From positions 62,001 to 126,000 of the forward strand of contig NZ_JAKVIR010000015.1 of assembly GCF_022601975.1 (NCBI RefSeq): 64,000 nucleotides of DNA, given 5' to 3'. How positions within the stretch are numbered: position 1 is the stretch's first letter; each line of letters opens with the position of its first letter. Origin of the DNA: Pontibacter sp. E15-1. GTDB taxonomy: Bacteria > Bacteroidota > Bacteroidia > Cytophagales > Hymenobacteraceae. The notes beneath the pieces are model-generated. The model searched no databases, was not told the origin of the DNA, and was given only the letters and a program-made list of their open reading frames with translations. This document shows positions 43,290 through 53,881 of this stretch, one piece after another. Both the position numbers and the translations under genes were made by a program.

Positions 43290-44297
43290 CTACTCGTTGT
43301 AGAGCACGTGCAGCAGCGTCTGGCCAACCGCTTTCAGGGTGTTTTTGCTGATCACGTCCATGTTGTCGGTATGACGGTGATGGTATGGCCCGAAATAGTC
43401 GTCGGGATTGTTCATGTTGTACTCAATGATGTCGATCATGCGGATGTTTCCCACCCTGTTCACGTAGTAGTGGTCGTCGATGATGGCCGGGGCATTCACA
43501 TACTTAAAGTAATCGGAGTAGCCGATCTTGTTCCCGGCCTTCCATACCTTGTTCACGATCTCGCGGGCAAACTGCATCGAGTGGCCTTCGCGGGCAAAGC
43601 GGGCGTTCTCGGCACCAACCATGTCCAGCAGCACCCCATACTTGGCGCGGTAGTTCGGCACATGCTTGTTTTTGCTCCAGTACTGCGAGCCCAGGCACCA
43701 GGTATCGTCCTTGTATGACAAGCCGCTGTTGTCTGGCTGCCCGTAGTCCTCCCCATCAAAAAAGATCATGTCCACGCCCACGTCCGGCTTTAGCTGCGCC
43801 TCCTTTATGGTGCGGGCAATCTCCAACAGTACACCGACCCCGCTCGCGCCGTCGTTGGCGCCATCTATCGGCGTGTTCGGTTCCTTCTCGTCCTTGTCTG
43901 CCAGCGGGCGCGTGTCCCAGTGGGCGGCCAGCAGCACGCGGTTCGCCGCGCCGGGGTTAATCGAGGCGATAATGTTGCGCAGGTTCAGCGTGGTGCCATT
44001 GTAGGCTTCCATCTGAAACCGTTGCTCCTTCACCTCCAGGCCATACCCCTTCAGCTTGGCCACAATCCACTCGCCAGTGGCCTCATGAGCGGCCGTGTTG
44101 GGCACGCGCGGCCCAAAGGCAACCTGCTTCGCGATCAGGGCATAGGCAGAGTCCGGGTTAAAGGCGGGTGCCTGCACCGTTTCTTTCATTTCCTCCACCG
44201 TTGTTTGTTGCGCGCCGCCTTTCTCGGCTGAGTCGCAGCCGTGCAGGGCGAGGGAGCAACAGAACAAGAGTGCCAGCATGTTCAGTTTATTCTTCAT
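43290..44297 (-). CDS. M28-family zinc peptidase, glutaminyl-cyclase-like lipoprotein
   Basis: A 335-residue lipoprotein (LALHGC, Cys 21). The zinc site is complete in the order seen in bacterial glutaminyl cyclases: [34 protein letters not shown] and [11 protein letters not shown]. It may cyclise N-terminal glutamine of exported proteins or act as an aminopeptidase; the short GEDYG segment favours the former. Its start overlaps the end of cysS by 11 bp, so the two are probably cotranscribed, which is unexpected functionally. Confidence 0.82.
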   Translation of the reverse strand: MKNKLNMLALLFCCSLALHGCDSAEKGGAQQTTVEEMKETVQAPAFNPDSAYALIAKQVAFGPRVPNTAAHEATGEWIVAKLKGYGLEVKEQRFQMEAYNGTTLNLRNIIASINPGAANRVLLAAHWDTRPLADKDEKEPNTPIDGANDGASGVGVLLEIARTIKEAQLKPDVGVDMIFFDGEDYGQPDNSGLSYKDDTWCLGSQYWSKNKHVPNYRAKYGVLLDMVGAENARFAREGHSMQFAREIVNKVWKAGNKIGYSDYFKYVNAPAIIDDHYYVNRVGNIRMIDIIEYNMNNPDDYFGPYHHRHTDNMDVISKNTLKAVGQTLLHVLYNE

Positions 44298-45783
44298 AAG
44301 CCCAATCTATTCCTGTTTTCAGGTCTTTGATCACGATGCCTTGCTTTTTGAGCTCCGCCCGAATCGTGTCGACCTTGTCGTAATGCTTGTTCTCTTTGGC
44401 CTCTTTGTAAAACTGCAGCACCAGGTCCAGCATCTCTTCCATATCTCCCAGCGGCTCTTCCTGCAGCCCCAGCACATCTGTTACCAGCTCCTGGTAGGTG
44501 TCCCGCACCGTATCGAACGTGCCCCGCGAGAGCTGCCCCATGCTGATCTGGCCCAGGTTCAGGCTGTTGATCTTTTTGAGCAGGTTGAACAGCGAGGCGA
44601 TGGTGCGCGCGGTGTTCAGGTCATCATTCATACCCCGGTAGCAGTCCTCGGTCAGCTTCAGCAGTTCCTGGTTCAGCTTTTCGTCGGGCGCCAGGGCCTC
44701 CGTCTCCTCCGGGTACTCCAGCTTCTTGAGTATGTTCAGGCCGTTCATCAGCTTGGTATAGCCTTTGCGGGCCGCCTGCAGGGCCTCGTTGCTGAAATCG
44801 AGGGTGCTGCGGTAGTGCGCCTGCAAAATAAAGAAGCGCACTGTCATGGGGGTATAGGCCTGCTCCAGTGTCTCGTGGGTGCCGCCGAACAGCTCGCTCA
44901 GGTTGATGAAGTTGCCCAGCGATTTGCCCATCTTCTGCCCGTTCACCGTGATCATGTTGTTGTGGATCCAGTAGCGCGCGGCATCGGTGTGGCTGTTGCT
45001 GGCCTGGCTCTGCGCAATCTCGCACTCGTGGTGCGGGAACATCAGGTCCAGCCCACCCCCGTGTATATCAAAGGTTGTGCCGAGGTACTTGCGGCTCATG
45101 GCCGAGCACTCCAGGTGCCACCCCGGGAAGCCGTCGCTCCAGGGCGAGGGCCAGCGCATGATGTGGGCGGGCGAGGCTTTCTTCCATAGGGCGAAGTCCA
45201 CGGGAGAGCGCTTCTCCTCCTGCCCCTCGGTGGCGCGGGTGTTGCCGAGCAGGTCCTCGATGTTGCGCCCGGAGAGCTTGCCGTAGTTATGGTCCTTGTT
45301 GTAGGCCTTCACGTCGAAGTATACCGATCCGTTTGCCTCGTAGGCCAGCCCGTTGTTCAATATCTCCTGTATCATCTCGATCTGCTCGATGATATGCCCG
45401 GAGGCGCGCGGCTCTATGTCCGGGGGCAGCACGTTCAGTTTCCGCAGCTCCTCGTGGTAGATGTTGGTATAGTGCTGCACCACCTCCATGGGCTCCAGGT
45501 GCTCCAACTTGGCGCGTTTCTCAATTTTGTCCTCGCCCTCGTCGGCATCGTTCTCCAGGTGCCCCACATCGGTCACGTTGCGCACGTAGCGCACCTTATA
45601 GCCCTGGGATTTCAGGAAGCGGTAGAGCACATCGTAGGTAACGGCACTGCGGGCGTGGCCCAGGTGCGGCTCGCCATACACGGTGGGCCCGCAGACATAC
45701 ATACCCACCATGGGGGGGTGCAGGGGTTCAAACACCTCTTTCTTTCGCGTGAGCGTGTTGTATAGGTTCAGTTTCTGTTGCAT
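44287..45783 (-). CDS. cysS: Cysteine--tRNA ligase
   Basis: Class I aminoacyl-tRNA synthetase of 498 residues that charges tRNA-Cys. Motifs: the HIGH region [18 protein letters not shown] (about 28-45), the zinc ligands in LECSAMS and HHECEIAQ, and KMGKSLGNF as KMSKS. I chose 45783 ([11 protein letters not shown]), as in the family; the longer frame is unsupported. A TAGCTTTG element (complement of 45859-45866) lies about 75 bp upstream as a candidate promoter. It leads an operon with the M28 peptidase. Confidence 0.95.
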   Translation of the reverse strand: MQQKLNLYNTLTRKKEVFEPLHPPMVGMYVCGPTVYGEPHLGHARSAVTYDVLYRFLKSQGYKVRYVRNVTDVGHLENDADEGEDKIEKRAKLEHLEPMEVVQHYTNIYHEELRKLNVLPPDIEPRASGHIIEQIEMIQEILNNGLAYEANGSVYFDVKAYNKDHNYGKLSGRNIEDLLGNTRATEGQEEKRSPVDFALWKKASPAHIMRWPSPWSDGFPGWHLECSAMSRKYLGTTFDIHGGGLDLMFPHHECEIAQSQASNSHTDAARYWIHNNMITVNGQKMGKSLGNFINLSELFGGTHETLEQAYTPMTVRFFILQAHYRSTLDFSNEALQAARKGYTKLMNGLNILKKLEYPEETEALAPDEKLNQELLKLTEDCYRGMNDDLNTARTIASLFNLLKKINSLNLGQISMGQLSRGTFDTVRDTYQELVTDVLGLQEEPLGDMEEMLDLVLQFYKEAKENKHYDKVDTIRAELKKQGIVIKDLKTGIDWAYEE

Positions 45784-45886
45784 GGTTCTAATCAGGTATA
45801 CACACCCGCAGGTGTCGCATTGCTGTATCTTGTTGGTTTTGCGCGATGGGTAACACCCCAAAGCTATTCATATTGCCTTCCATCTC

Positions 45887-47017
45887 CTAACGGGCCTCCT
45901 CCGCGCGCGGCTCCACCACATACGTGGCCGAGATAGGGTAATGGTCCGAGAGGCCCATTTCGTTGTGCGTCTGAAAGGAAACCGCCCGCAGCCCGTCGGT
46001 ATAAAACTGGTTGTCGATGCGCAGGAACGGAAGCGGCCCGTTGTAGGTGGCGCCTACCCCCGTGCCCGCCTTCACAAACGCGTTGTCGAGCTCTTTGGCC
46101 AGCTTGTTATAGGTATAGCTGAAGGGGATGTCGTTGAAGTCGCCGCACACGATCGTGCGGTAGGGCGACTCCCGCACATGGTCCAGCAGCATCTCCACCT
46201 GCTCTCCGCGGGCCACAAAACCGGCCCGAAGCCGCCTGGCCAGGTTCCGGCCCCTGCGCTTAAAGCTGTCTTCGTTGGAGAGCGAGGAATACGTGTCCTC
46301 AATGTCCTCCCGCTTGATGCTCATGGACTGCAGGTGCGAGGCGTACACGCGAATCGTGTCGCCGGCCACGTTCAAGTCCACCCATACCACCCGGTTCGGG
46401 CTCGGCTCGTTGCTGAAGTTGATCACGCCTTTGTGGATGATCGGGTGCTTTGAGAAGATGGCGATGCCCACGTCGCCCCGCTTGCGGCTGGTGCGCGACA
46501 CGGAGAAAAAGCGGTGCTTGTCGTACCGCACCCCGATCCTGCTGATGGTGTTGTACACATCCGAGCTCCGCTTGCTGTAAAACTCCTGCAGGCAGTACAC
46601 ATCCGCCGGGTTGGTTGCTATCCAGTCTGCCATCTCCACCGAGCTGCCCTGGTCGCCTGCGTCATCGCTGTACACGTTAAACATGTGCGTGTTAAAGCTC
46701 AGCACCTGCAGTGTGTTCGCCCCCTCGGGCACCTCTTTCTCAAAATTAATGGCCAGCAGGCGGGCATAGTAGTTCCAGGCGAGCAGCAGCACGGCCAGCG
46801 GCAGCATAAACAGCCACGAGCGGCGCAGCGCCCAGTATAAAAGAAAGAAGAAGTTAAGGACCAGCGCACCGGGCAGCGAAAAGGCCACAAAGCCGGCAGG
46901 CCAGAACGATTGCGGCGGCACCTGCAGGCTGAGCACACCGGCCAGCACCCAGAGCACTACCCCGATGTTAAGGACAAGCCATATACGCCTGCGTATTTTT
47001 CTAAAGGTTCCCGACAC
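45887..47017 (-). CDS. Membrane-anchored endonuclease/exonuclease/phosphatase family protein
   Basis: A 376-residue protein: three N-terminal hydrophobic helices (about residues 12-90), then an EEP domain with LSFNTHMFN (about 107), CLQEFY (about 140), CGDFNDIPFSY (about 290) and GLSDHYPISATY at the end, the expected catalytic residues. Such proteins cleave phosphodiesters, for example in nucleic acids or lipids, probably outside the cytoplasm. The start codon is GTG at 47017, only 6 bp from a -7 element, which suggests a leaderless mRNA. Substrate unknown. Confidence 0.8.
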   Translation of the reverse strand: MSGTFRKIRRRIWLVLNIGVVLWVLAGVLSLQVPPQSFWPAGFVAFSLPGALVLNFFFLLYWALRRSWLFMLPLAVLLLAWNYYARLLAINFEKEVPEGANTLQVLSFNTHMFNVYSDDAGDQGSSVEMADWIATNPADVYCLQEFYSKRSSDVYNTISRIGVRYDKHRFFSVSRTSRKRGDVGIAIFSKHPIIHKGVINFSNEPSPNRVVWVDLNVAGDTIRVYASHLQSMSIKREDIEDTYSSLSNEDSFKRRGRNLARRLRAGFVARGEQVEMLLDHVRESPYRTIVCGDFNDIPFSYTYNKLAKELDNAFVKAGTGVGATYNGPLPFLRIDNQFYTDGLRAVSFQTHNEMGLSDHYPISATYVVEPRAEEAR

Positions 47018-47022
47018 AAAAG

Positions 47023-47030
47023 CAAACTTA
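47023..47030 (-). promoter_or_regulatory. -7 promoter element of the EEP gene
   Basis: The minus strand reads TAAGTTTG, matching TAnnTTTG. The predicted transcription start coincides with the GTG start codon at 47017. Confidence 0.45.
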
Positions 47031-47252
47031 CGAATTAAGAGAGTATCTACCTTACGCAGGCAGGCAGAATATATTGCGGCGCAACGCGGCGTGTCCGGCT
47101 GCTTTGCACTATCCGAACTATTGCACCCTTGGTTTTGTTACAGCCCAGGGTTTGCCGACAGCCCCCCTGCCAAACCCCGTTTTACGCCTGTTTTTTTCCT
47201 GAAACAGATGAAAACACTAATTTAATAAGGGCTTTGGCAGCCCCCCATGTTG

Positions 47253-47330
47253 TTTGTCTTAGGATTTTGTAGTAAATTTGTGCCATTATTTCTAATAAAG
47301 GAGATGAGGGGACATGGAGTCCCCTTCTTT
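47253..47330 (+). promoter_or_regulatory. rimP promoter and leader hairpin
   Basis: TTTG (47253-47256) and TAAATTTG (47273-47280) resemble a -33/-7 promoter pair. The leader then holds GGGGAC (47308-47313) pairing with GTCCCC (47319-47324) over a five-base loop, flanked by aaaggag and cttcttt, and followed by a T-rich run (ttctttatttctt). The shape is that of an intrinsic terminator placed 25 bp before rimP, as expected for an attenuator controlling the rimP-nusA-infB operon. It lies within the gene-free stretch 47018-47348, where I see nothing else. Confidence 0.55.
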
Positions 47331-47348
47331 ATTTCTTAACCTTTGGCG

Positions 47349-47822
47349 ATGGCAATTACTGCAACAACTGTACGAGAGATGGCGGAGGCCTGCTTACCCG
47401 AGCCGGATCTGTTTATTGTGGATGTTTCCGTGTCGGCGTCTGCCGTGCGCCCCAAAATAGTGGTGCTGGCCGATGGCGAGCAGGGCATCACCATCTCGCA
47501 GTGCGCCACCATCAGCCGCCGCATCAACAAGCGGATCGAGGAGACAGAGGGCGAGGAAGTGAGCTATGTGCTGGAGGTTAGCTCGCCGGGCGTGGATTTC
47601 CCGCTCACGCAGCCAAAGCAGTACCAGCGCAACGTTGGCCGCCACCTGAAAGTAAAACTGCAGGACGACACCGAGAAAACCGGCAAGTTGGAGGAGGTGA
47701 CCGAAACAGGCATACTCCTGCTGGAAGAGAAGAAACAGAAAGGCAAAAAGGCAACGTATGAGCCTGTGCAAATACCCTTCGGGGAGATTGTGAAAGCAAA
47801 TGTTGTAATATCTTTTAAATGA
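47349..47822 (+). CDS. rimP: Ribosome maturation factor RimP
   Basis: A 157-residue protein needed for assembly of the 30S subunit. It has the two-domain pattern with VDVSVSASAVRPKIVVLADGEQGITISQCATISRRI and YVLEVSSPGVDFPL (the central, best conserved part), and a C-terminal SH3-like domain ending IVKANVVISFK. I start at the ATG 47349; an in-frame TTG at 47343 is less likely. nusA begins 7 bp after the stop, the usual gene order. Confidence 0.92.
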   Translation: MAITATTVREMAEACLPEPDLFIVDVSVSASAVRPKIVVLADGEQGITISQCATISRRINKRIEETEGEEVSYVLEVSSPGVDFPLTQPKQYQRNVGRHLKVKLQDDTEKTGKLEEVTETGILLLEEKKQKGKKATYEPVQIPFGEIVKANVVISFK

Positions 47823-47829
47823 TAAAATA

Positions 47830-49083
47830 ATGAACAGTTCAGTCCTGATCGAGTCGTTCGCTGAATTTGCGAAATTCAAGAACATTGACCGTCCGACCAT
47901 GATGCGCATCCTGGAGGATGTGTTCCGCACCATGATCCGCAAGAAGTGGTCCACTGACGAGAACTTTGACATCATTCTGAACGTGGAGAAGGGTGACCTG
48001 GAGATATGGCGCAACCGCGAGATCGTGGACGACAACTCCGAGGACATCTGGGACCATGACAAGATCAGCCTTACGGACGCCCGTAAGATTGAGCCCGACT
48101 TTGAGGTAGGTGAGGAAGTTTCGGAAGAGGTGAAGCTGGAAGACTTCGGCCGCCGCGCCGTGCTCACGGCCCGCCAGACCCTGATCCAGCGCATCAAGGA
48201 CATGGAGAAGGAACTGGTGTTCCAGAAGTACAAAGACCAGGTGGGCGAAGTGATCTCGGGGGAGGTATACCAGGTATGGAACCGCGAGGTGCTGCTGCTT
48301 GATCAGGAAGAGAACGAGCTGCTGATACCGAAGGTGGAGCAGATCCCGAAAGACCGCTACCGCAAAGGCGACGTGGTGAGAGCCGTGGTGCAGCGCGTGG
48401 AGATCGTGAACGGAAACCCGAAGATCATCCTTTCCCGCACATCGCCTACGTTCCTGGAGCGCCTGTTCGAAAACGAAGTGCCTGAGATCTACGACGGCCT
48501 GATCGCCATCAAGAAAATCGTGCGCGAGCCCGGCGAGCGCGCCAAGGTAGCCGTAGAGTCATTCGATGACCGCATTGACCCCGTTGGGGCGTGTGTGGGT
48601 ATGAAAGGCTCCCGTATCCACAGCATCGTGCGCGAGCTGGAGAACGAGAACATCGACGTTATCAACTATACCGAAAACCTGGAGCTGTATATACAGCGTG
48701 CCCTTAGCCCGGCTAAGATCAGCAGCATGAAAGTAGACGAGGAAAACGGCCGCGTGTCGGTGTTCCTCAAGCCAGACCAGGTGTCGCTTGCCATTGGCAA
48801 AGGCGGCCAGAACATTAAGCTTGCCAGCCGCCTGGTGGGCCTTGAGATTGACGTGTTCCGCGAGTCTGAAAGCTACGAGGAAGACATCAGCCTGGAAGAG
48901 TTCACAGACGAGATCGAGGACTGGGTAATCGCAGAGCTGCGCCGCATTGGCCTCGACACAGCCAAGAGCGTGCTGGCCGTGAGCAAGGAAGACCTGCTGC
49001 GCCGCACCGAGCTGGAAGAGGAAACCATTGACGATGTGCTCTCTATCCTGCGCGAGGAGTTAGAAGAAGAAGACAGCCAATAG
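47830..49083 (+). CDS. nusA: Transcription termination/antitermination protein NusA
   Basis: A 417-residue RNA-polymerase-binding factor affecting pausing, termination and antitermination. Order: N-terminal polymerase-binding domain (1-130), S1 RNA-binding domain (about 135-200, beginning VGEVISGEVYQVWN), two KH domains (about 230-345, with DPVGACVGMKGSRIHSIVRE and SLAIGKGGQNIKLASRLVG) and an acidic C-terminal helical tail (EELEEEDSQ). It lacks the extra C-terminal repeats of E. coli. It sits in the classic rimP-nusA-infB order. Confidence 0.95.
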   Translation: MNSSVLIESFAEFAKFKNIDRPTMMRILEDVFRTMIRKKWSTDENFDIILNVEKGDLEIWRNREIVDDNSEDIWDHDKISLTDARKIEPDFEVGEEVSEEVKLEDFGRRAVLTARQTLIQRIKDMEKELVFQKYKDQVGEVISGEVYQVWNREVLLLDQEENELLIPKVEQIPKDRYRKGDVVRAVVQRVEIVNGNPKIILSRTSPTFLERLFENEVPEIYDGLIAIKKIVREPGERAKVAVESFDDRIDPVGACVGMKGSRIHSIVRELENENIDVINYTENLELYIQRALSPAKISSMKVDEENGRVSVFLKPDQVSLAIGKGGQNIKLASRLVGLEIDVFRESESYEEDISLEEFTDEIEDWVIAELRRIGLDTAKSVLAVSKEDLLRRTELEEETIDDVLSILREELEEEDSQ

Positions 49084-49106
49084 TTGTGAGTTGAACCGCC
49101 ATCGCT

Positions 49107-49114
49107 TAATTTTG
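49107..49114 (+). promoter_or_regulatory. Possible internal promoter of infB
   Basis: TAATTTTG matches TAnnTTTG and lies 91 bp upstream of infB, with a TTG about 20 bp further upstream. It may add transcripts to the read-through from rimP. Confidence 0.35.
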
Positions 49115-49204
49115 AAGAAATTATAGCGGGATGCAACTGTTACTCCCTGGCAAGGCAGCTATATATTTATTTAGTTAGAATTAAAGACAGCATATTAGAA
49201 CAAA

Positions 49205-52200
49205 ATGGCAGAAGAAAAAACAAGGAGGCTCAAACAGGTTGCGACTACATTAAACATTGGTACCTCTACCATTGTAGAGTACCTCTCTGCTAAAGGTTTT
49301 GACGTGGACAACAAGCCTACGACCAAAATCACGGCAGAGCAGTTCGGTATGCTGACGAAAGAGTATGCTTCTTCTATGCAGGACAAGCAGGAGGCAGAGG
49401 AAATCAACATTGGCAAGAAGCCGCAGAGCAACCAGGTAATTGAGTCAGACAAACAGATTCATCAGGAGCCGAAGAAGCCAAGCGAGCCTGAGCAGGATAT
49501 TCTGATAAAGAACCCCAGCCAACACGCGCCGCAGGCACCGGCTGCCCCACAGCCTGCCCCAGCGGCGGCTCAGGAGGAACCCGCTTCTATCTTACCCGGC
49601 ATCAAAGTGCTGGGCAAGATAGAACTGGACGCCAAAGGACGCCCGGTTCCGAAGCAACCACAACCAGCCCCTGCACCAGAACCAAAGGCAGAGGCAGCTG
49701 CACCGGAGCCAGCGGCCAAACCAGCTGCAGAGCCTGCCGCTGAGGCACCTAAGGCTCCCGAGCAACCGGCTGCGCCAGCCCCTCCTGTACAGGACACTCC
49801 TGTGGCCGTTGCCCCAGAGGCACCACAGGCCCCGGCCCCTAAGCCGGAAGAACCAGTAAGCGCCAAAGCTCCGGAAGCTCCTGCCAAGCCTACGGAACCC
49901 CAGGCACCTGCTCCTTCCGCTGAGAAACCGGCTGTTGAAGCACCTAAAACATCTGCCCCAGAGACGGCGCCGCAGCAACCGGCCACTCCTGCAGCAGACA
50001 CCAACCCAGAAAATAAGGAAAGCATAGAAACGATTTCAGGAAGAGCAGACCAGCTAAAAGGTCTAACTGTGTTGGGCAAGATAGAATTGCCAGCAGAGTC
50101 GCGCAGAAAAGGTTCTAAACCGGTGGCGTCGTCAGACGACAAGAAAGGGAAGAAGAAAAAGCGCAAGCGCATTATTGTAGGAACAGAGGGGGCCCAGCAA
50201 GGACCCGGACAGGGCAACCAGCGCCCAACCGTGCCAGCGCAGCAGCGCGGCGGCGGACAGCGCCCTCCTAGGCCAGGCGGCGGCAGAGGTCCGCAGCGTG
50301 CAAATACCCCGGCTGGCCGGCCTGTAAAGGCAGAAGTTACGGACAAGGAAATCCAGGAGCAGATCAAGGCAACACTTGCCAAGCTCAGCGGTGGTAAAGG
50401 CAGCAGCGGTAACCGCGCCAAATACCGGCGCGAGAAGCGCTCAGCGATTGCCGATGCCACGGAAGAGCGCCGCATGGCAGAGCAGGCAGAGTCTAAGACA
50501 CTGCGTGTAACTGAGTTCGTGTCAGCCAACGACCTTGCCTCCCTGATGGATATCAGTGTGAACGACGTCATCAAGGTATGTATGCAGTTGGGCATGTTCG
50601 TGTCTATCAACCAGCGCCTCGACGCCGAAGCCATTACCATCATCGCGGATGAGTTCGGCTATGACGTTGACTTCATCACCTCAGAAGACGAGCAGGCACT
50701 GGAGGATATCGTAGAGGACAACGAGGAAGACCTGGAAGAGCGTGCCCCTATCGTCACAATCATGGGTCACGTTGACCACGGTAAAACTTCCCTGCTCGAT
50801 TATATCCGAAACGCAAACGTGACAGCCGGTGAGGCCGGTGGTATCACGCAGCACATCGGAGCCTACAAGGTGAAGACGGAGAGCGGCCGCACCATCACCT
50901 TCCTCGATACACCGGGTCACGAGGCCTTTACGGCGATGCGTGCCCGTGGTGCCAAGGTAACGGATGTCGTGATCATCGTGATTGCCGCAGACGACTCGGT
51001 GATGCCGCAGACAAAAGAGGCGATCAACCACGCGCAGGCGGCCGGTTCACCGATTATCATCGCACTTAACAAAATAGACAAGCCAGGCGCCAACCCGGAT
51101 AAAGTTCGCGAAGAACTCGCCCAGATGAACCTCCTGGTGGAAGAATGGGGCGGTAAGTACCAGTCTCAGGAGGTATCGGCCAAAACAGGCGCTGGTATCC
51201 CGGATTTGCTGGAGAAAGTGTTGCTGGAGGCGGAATTGCTTGAGCTGAAAGCCAACCCAGAGCGTGCCGCCATCGGTACCGTGATTGAGGCATCCCTGGA
51301 CAAAGGACGTGGTTATGTGGCCACAGTACTGGTTCAGACGGGTAACCTGAAGATTGGGGATGTGGTACTGGCAGGATCTCACTTCGGTAGAGTAAAGGCC
51401 ATGACCAACCACCTCGGCAAGAAAATGAAAGAGGCTGGCCCGTCAACGCCGGTGCAGTTGCTTGGTCTGGACGGTGCGCCGCAGGCCGGTGACAAGTTCC
51501 TGGTGATGGAGTCGGAGCGTGAGGCGCGTGAAATTGCCTCTAACCGCTCTCAGGTACAGCGCGAGCAGAACCTGCGTACCCGCAAGCACATCACCCTGGA
51601 TGAGATCGGACGCCGTCTGGCGATCGGTACGTTTAAGGAACTGAACGTGATTGTGAAAGGTGACGTGGACGGCTCGGTGGAAGCACTCTCTGACTCCCTG
51701 TTGAAACTGTCTACGCCTGAGGTTCAGGTGAGCATCATCAACAAGGGCGTGGGTGCCATCTCGGAATCAGACGTGTTGCTGGCTTCTGCCTCCGACGCGA
51801 TCATCATCGGTTTCCAGGTGCGTCCGTCGCAGAATGCGCGCAAGTTGGCAGAGCAGGAGCAGATCGACGTTCGCCTCTACTCTATTATCTACGACGCGAT
51901 CAACGAGGTGAAAGACGCCATGGAAGGTATGCTGGCACCGACGCTGAAAGAGGAGATCACGGGTAACGCAGAAGTGCGCGACGTGTTCAAGATCACGAAG
52001 GTGGGTACCATTGCCGGTTGTATGGTGACTGACGGAACCATACAGCGTAACGCAAAGGTGAGACTGGTACGTGATGGCATCGTGGTGCTGGACGGCGAGA
52101 TACTTGCTCTGAAGCGTTTCAAGGACGATGTGTCTGAAGTGAGACAAGGTTTTGAGTGTGGTATCAGCCTGAAGAACTACAACGATATTCAGGAAGGCGA

Positions 52201-52246
52201 CATTATCGAGGCTTACGTAGAGAAAGAAGTGAAGCGCACGCTATAG
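49205..52246 (+). CDS. infB: Translation initiation factor IF-2
   Basis: A 1013-residue GTPase that brings initiator tRNA to the ribosome. The first 100 residues include a helical IF2-N part; residues of about 105-265 are a long Pro/Ala/Glu-rich linker, and 300-400 hold Gly/Arg/Lys-rich stretches. The G domain starts near 518: [13 protein letters not shown] (G1), [10 protein letters not shown] (G2), DTPGHEAF (G3) and NKIDKP (G4). Domains II-IV follow to the end. Size is typical for Bacteroidota IF-2, which has a much longer N terminus than required. Confidence 0.97.
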   Translation: MAEEKTRRLKQVATTLNIGTSTIVEYLSAKGFDVDNKPTTKITAEQFGMLTKEYASSMQDKQEAEEINIGKKPQSNQVIESDKQIHQEPKKPSEPEQDILIKNPSQHAPQAPAAPQPAPAAAQEEPASILPGIKVLGKIELDAKGRPVPKQPQPAPAPEPKAEAAAPEPAAKPAAEPAAEAPKAPEQPAAPAPPVQDTPVAVAPEAPQAPAPKPEEPVSAKAPEAPAKPTEPQAPAPSAEKPAVEAPKTSAPETAPQQPATPAADTNPENKESIETISGRADQLKGLTVLGKIELPAESRRKGSKPVASSDDKKGKKKKRKRIIVGTEGAQQGPGQGNQRPTVPAQQRGGGQRPPRPGGGRGPQRANTPAGRPVKAEVTDKEIQEQIKATLAKLSGGKGSSGNRAKYRREKRSAIADATEERRMAEQAESKTLRVTEFVSANDLASLMDISVNDVIKVCMQLGMFVSINQRLDAEAITIIADEFGYDVDFITSEDEQALEDIVEDNEEDLEERAPIVTIMGHVDHGKTSLLDYIRNANVTAGEAGGITQHIGAYKVKTESGRTITFLDTPGHEAFTAMRARGAKVTDVVIIVIAADDSVMPQTKEAINHAQAAGSPIIIALNKIDKPGANPDKVREELAQMNLLVEEWGGKYQSQEVSAKTGAGIPDLLEKVLLEAELLELKANPERAAIGTVIEASLDKGRGYVATVLVQTGNLKIGDVVLAGSHFGRVKAMTNHLGKKMKEAGPSTPVQLLGLDGAPQAGDKFLVMESEREAREIASNRSQVQREQNLRTRKHITLDEIGRRLAIGTFKELNVIVKGDVDGSVEALSDSLLKLSTPEVQVSIINKGVGAISESDVLLASASDAIIIGFQVRPSQNARKLAEQEQIDVRLYSIIYDAINEVKDAMEGMLAPTLKEEITGNAEVRDVFKITKVGTIAGCMVTDGTIQRNAKVRLVRDGIVVLDGEILALKRFKDDVSEVRQGFECGISLKNYNDIQEGDIIEAYVEKEVKRTL

Positions 52247-52272
52247 TATAGCAGCGAATTACGAACAGTATA

Positions 52273-52307
52273 AACGCCCCGGCAGCCAAAGCTACCGGGG
52301 CGTTTTT
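52273..52307 (+). terminator. Intrinsic terminator of infB
   Basis: aacgccccgg pairs with ccggggcgtt around a 12-base loop, followed by a T run. It ends the rimP-nusA-infB operon. Confidence 0.88.
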
Positions 52308-52439
52308 GCGTGCAACCCATACCCCGGAGCAGGCGCATACGTGTGTAGATGGCTTTGCTGGGTATGGGCTGCACACGTATAAGACTGCACTGAGAAATCG
52401 GAATAACACCTGCAGCGGCTACCTCAGGTAAAACGCAAA

Positions 52440-52469
52440 ACGGCCTGCCATGAAACCATGGCAGGCCGT
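52440..52469 (-). terminator. Intrinsic terminator of the small basic secreted protein gene
   Basis: acggcctgccatg and catggcaggccgt pair around aaac; on the minus strand T residues follow. Confidence 0.8.
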
Positions 52470-52489
52470 TTATATACTAGTGAAAGCGT

Positions 52490-52831
52490 TTACTGGGCGC
52501 GGCGCTGTCGGCGGAGCCGCCGCTTATCGCGCTTATGCTTTTTCATCATCTTTTCCTCTTTATTCAGGATTTCCTGCATGCGCTTGCTGTTGGCGATTCT
52601 TTTCTTGTCGAAGCTTTTGCGCCGATCGTCTTCATACGTGTTAAAGCGGGTGTCTAAGCCTACGGAACGGTTGCCCACCGCATCGGCAGCGGCGGCCTTG
52701 GTCTCCACTTTCCCGGTTCCCCAGTACTCATCCGTGGTAGAAACCGTGCTGCTCTGAGATGTCTGGGCGTTCGCCTCCGTGTAGAAAAACACAATTCCTA
52801 GGAATAACAACAGCAGGGGTAATTTCTTCAT
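52490..52831 (-). CDS. Small secreted basic protein
   Basis: A 113-residue protein with a Sec signal (MKKLPLLLLFLGIVFFYTEANA). The mature part starts Ser/Thr-rich and ends in a highly basic helix (MKKHKRDKRRLRRQRRAQ), rich in Lys and Arg. It has no enzyme motif. The charge suggests binding to nucleic acid, lipid A or acidic polysaccharide at the envelope, but this is inference. Monocistronic with its own terminator. Function unknown. Confidence 0.65.
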   Translation of the reverse strand: MKKLPLLLLFLGIVFFYTEANAQTSQSSTVSTTDEYWGTGKVETKAAAADAVGNRSVGLDTRFNTYEDDRRKSFDKKRIANSKRMQEILNKEEKMMKKHKRDKRRLRRQRRAQ

Positions 52832-52922
52832 AGCAGCCTCGTTCTTGGTCAGAAATATAACGTTTATTTTGCAAATAAAATTGTACTTCCCCTAAACACG
52901 CGGTTCCGAGGCAAAAGTTCGC

Positions 52923-53867
52923 CTACTTGAAATTATATGAAAGCCCGATGCCCAGTGTCTGCTTCACCTGCAGCCGCGGCCCCCTGCCATCTACCTTTCC
53001 GTCGTCGTTCCGGTCGAGGCGTATCTTAATATCATCATCATAGATCATATGAACAAACAATGTGGCGGATATAAATTTGTTGACCTTGAAGTTCACGAGG
53101 TTCTCCAGGGCCACGTCCACATTCTGGGGGTCCCGGAGGTAGTTGGTAAATAGGTCGAGCTTTGACTGCAGCGTGACGTTCTGCAGGATCTCATTCTTGT
53201 AACGCACGTTCACATACCCGCCAAACTCCTTCCGGAAGCGCTGCCCGGTGCCCGGAATCGGGTTCCCTTCCACGCCCTTCTCCGCAGCCGATACCCCGAA
53301 GGCACCCCGGTCGGCCAGGGCCTGGTTGTTCACCACGGTAAACTTGCCCGTGAACGGAGACAGAAAAACCGACAGTTTCTTGTTGGGCTTGTAGTCCATA
53401 CCCACCGATGTGAGGATATAGGCCGGAGACAGAAACGCAGCCACCAATGTGTCGCGGGTAACGGTATACGTGGGCGTCAGCTGCGTTTTTATATTTAGCT
53501 GGCCGGTATAAAACCACTTCTGGGAGGCCCGGTGGCCGTACTTCAGGTTCAGCTCAATTTTGTCGTCGCTCTTCTGCGTGCGCCGGTCCTCCACTTTCAC
53601 GAGGCCATAGGTCAGGTCCAGCGAGTTATTCCAGGAGTTCTTCCCGTGCTCATAATTGGCGAAGGCATTGGCAATGCCCAGCACCGATACCGAGTTCTGG
53701 CCCCCGGCGGCCCAGTTACTCAGGCTGATCTGGCTGAAGTTGACGGTACCGGTTCCGCCCAGGTCCCAAAGGCTGGTGGTGTCGGCTTGCTGGGCGACGG
53801 AGATGTGCGCGCTGAGACAAAAAAGGAGACTGAGGCAAAAAAAGGATCTGCGTAAAAAATTATACAT
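52923..53867 (-). CDS. DUF3078 domain-containing protein
   Basis: A 314-residue secreted protein with signal MYNFLRRSFFCLSLLFCLSA. The body has family features such as LWDLGGTGTVNFSQISLSNWAAGGQNS near the N terminus, alternating strands and YKPNKKLSVFLSPFTGKFTVV, and ends GIGLSYNFK, like an outer-membrane barrel. DUF3078 proteins are widespread in Bacteroidota without known function. The gene starts 14 bp after mscL and is likely cotranscribed with it. Confidence 0.82.
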   Translation of the reverse strand: MYNFLRRSFFCLSLLFCLSAHISVAQQADTTSLWDLGGTGTVNFSQISLSNWAAGGQNSVSVLGIANAFANYEHGKNSWNNSLDLTYGLVKVEDRRTQKSDDKIELNLKYGHRASQKWFYTGQLNIKTQLTPTYTVTRDTLVAAFLSPAYILTSVGMDYKPNKKLSVFLSPFTGKFTVVNNQALADRGAFGVSAAEKGVEGNPIPGTGQRFRKEFGGYVNVRYKNEILQNVTLQSKLDLFTNYLRDPQNVDVALENLVNFKVNKFISATLFVHMIYDDDIKIRLDRNDDGKVDGRGPRLQVKQTLGIGLSYNFK

Positions 53868-53881
53868 GAGCGGGCGTTTGG

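Noticed and set aside
49570-50643. Minus-strand ORF of 357 codons, Ser/Gly/Ala-rich
   Set aside because: It mirrors the Pro/Ala-rich linker of IF-2 and is an artefact of that composition.
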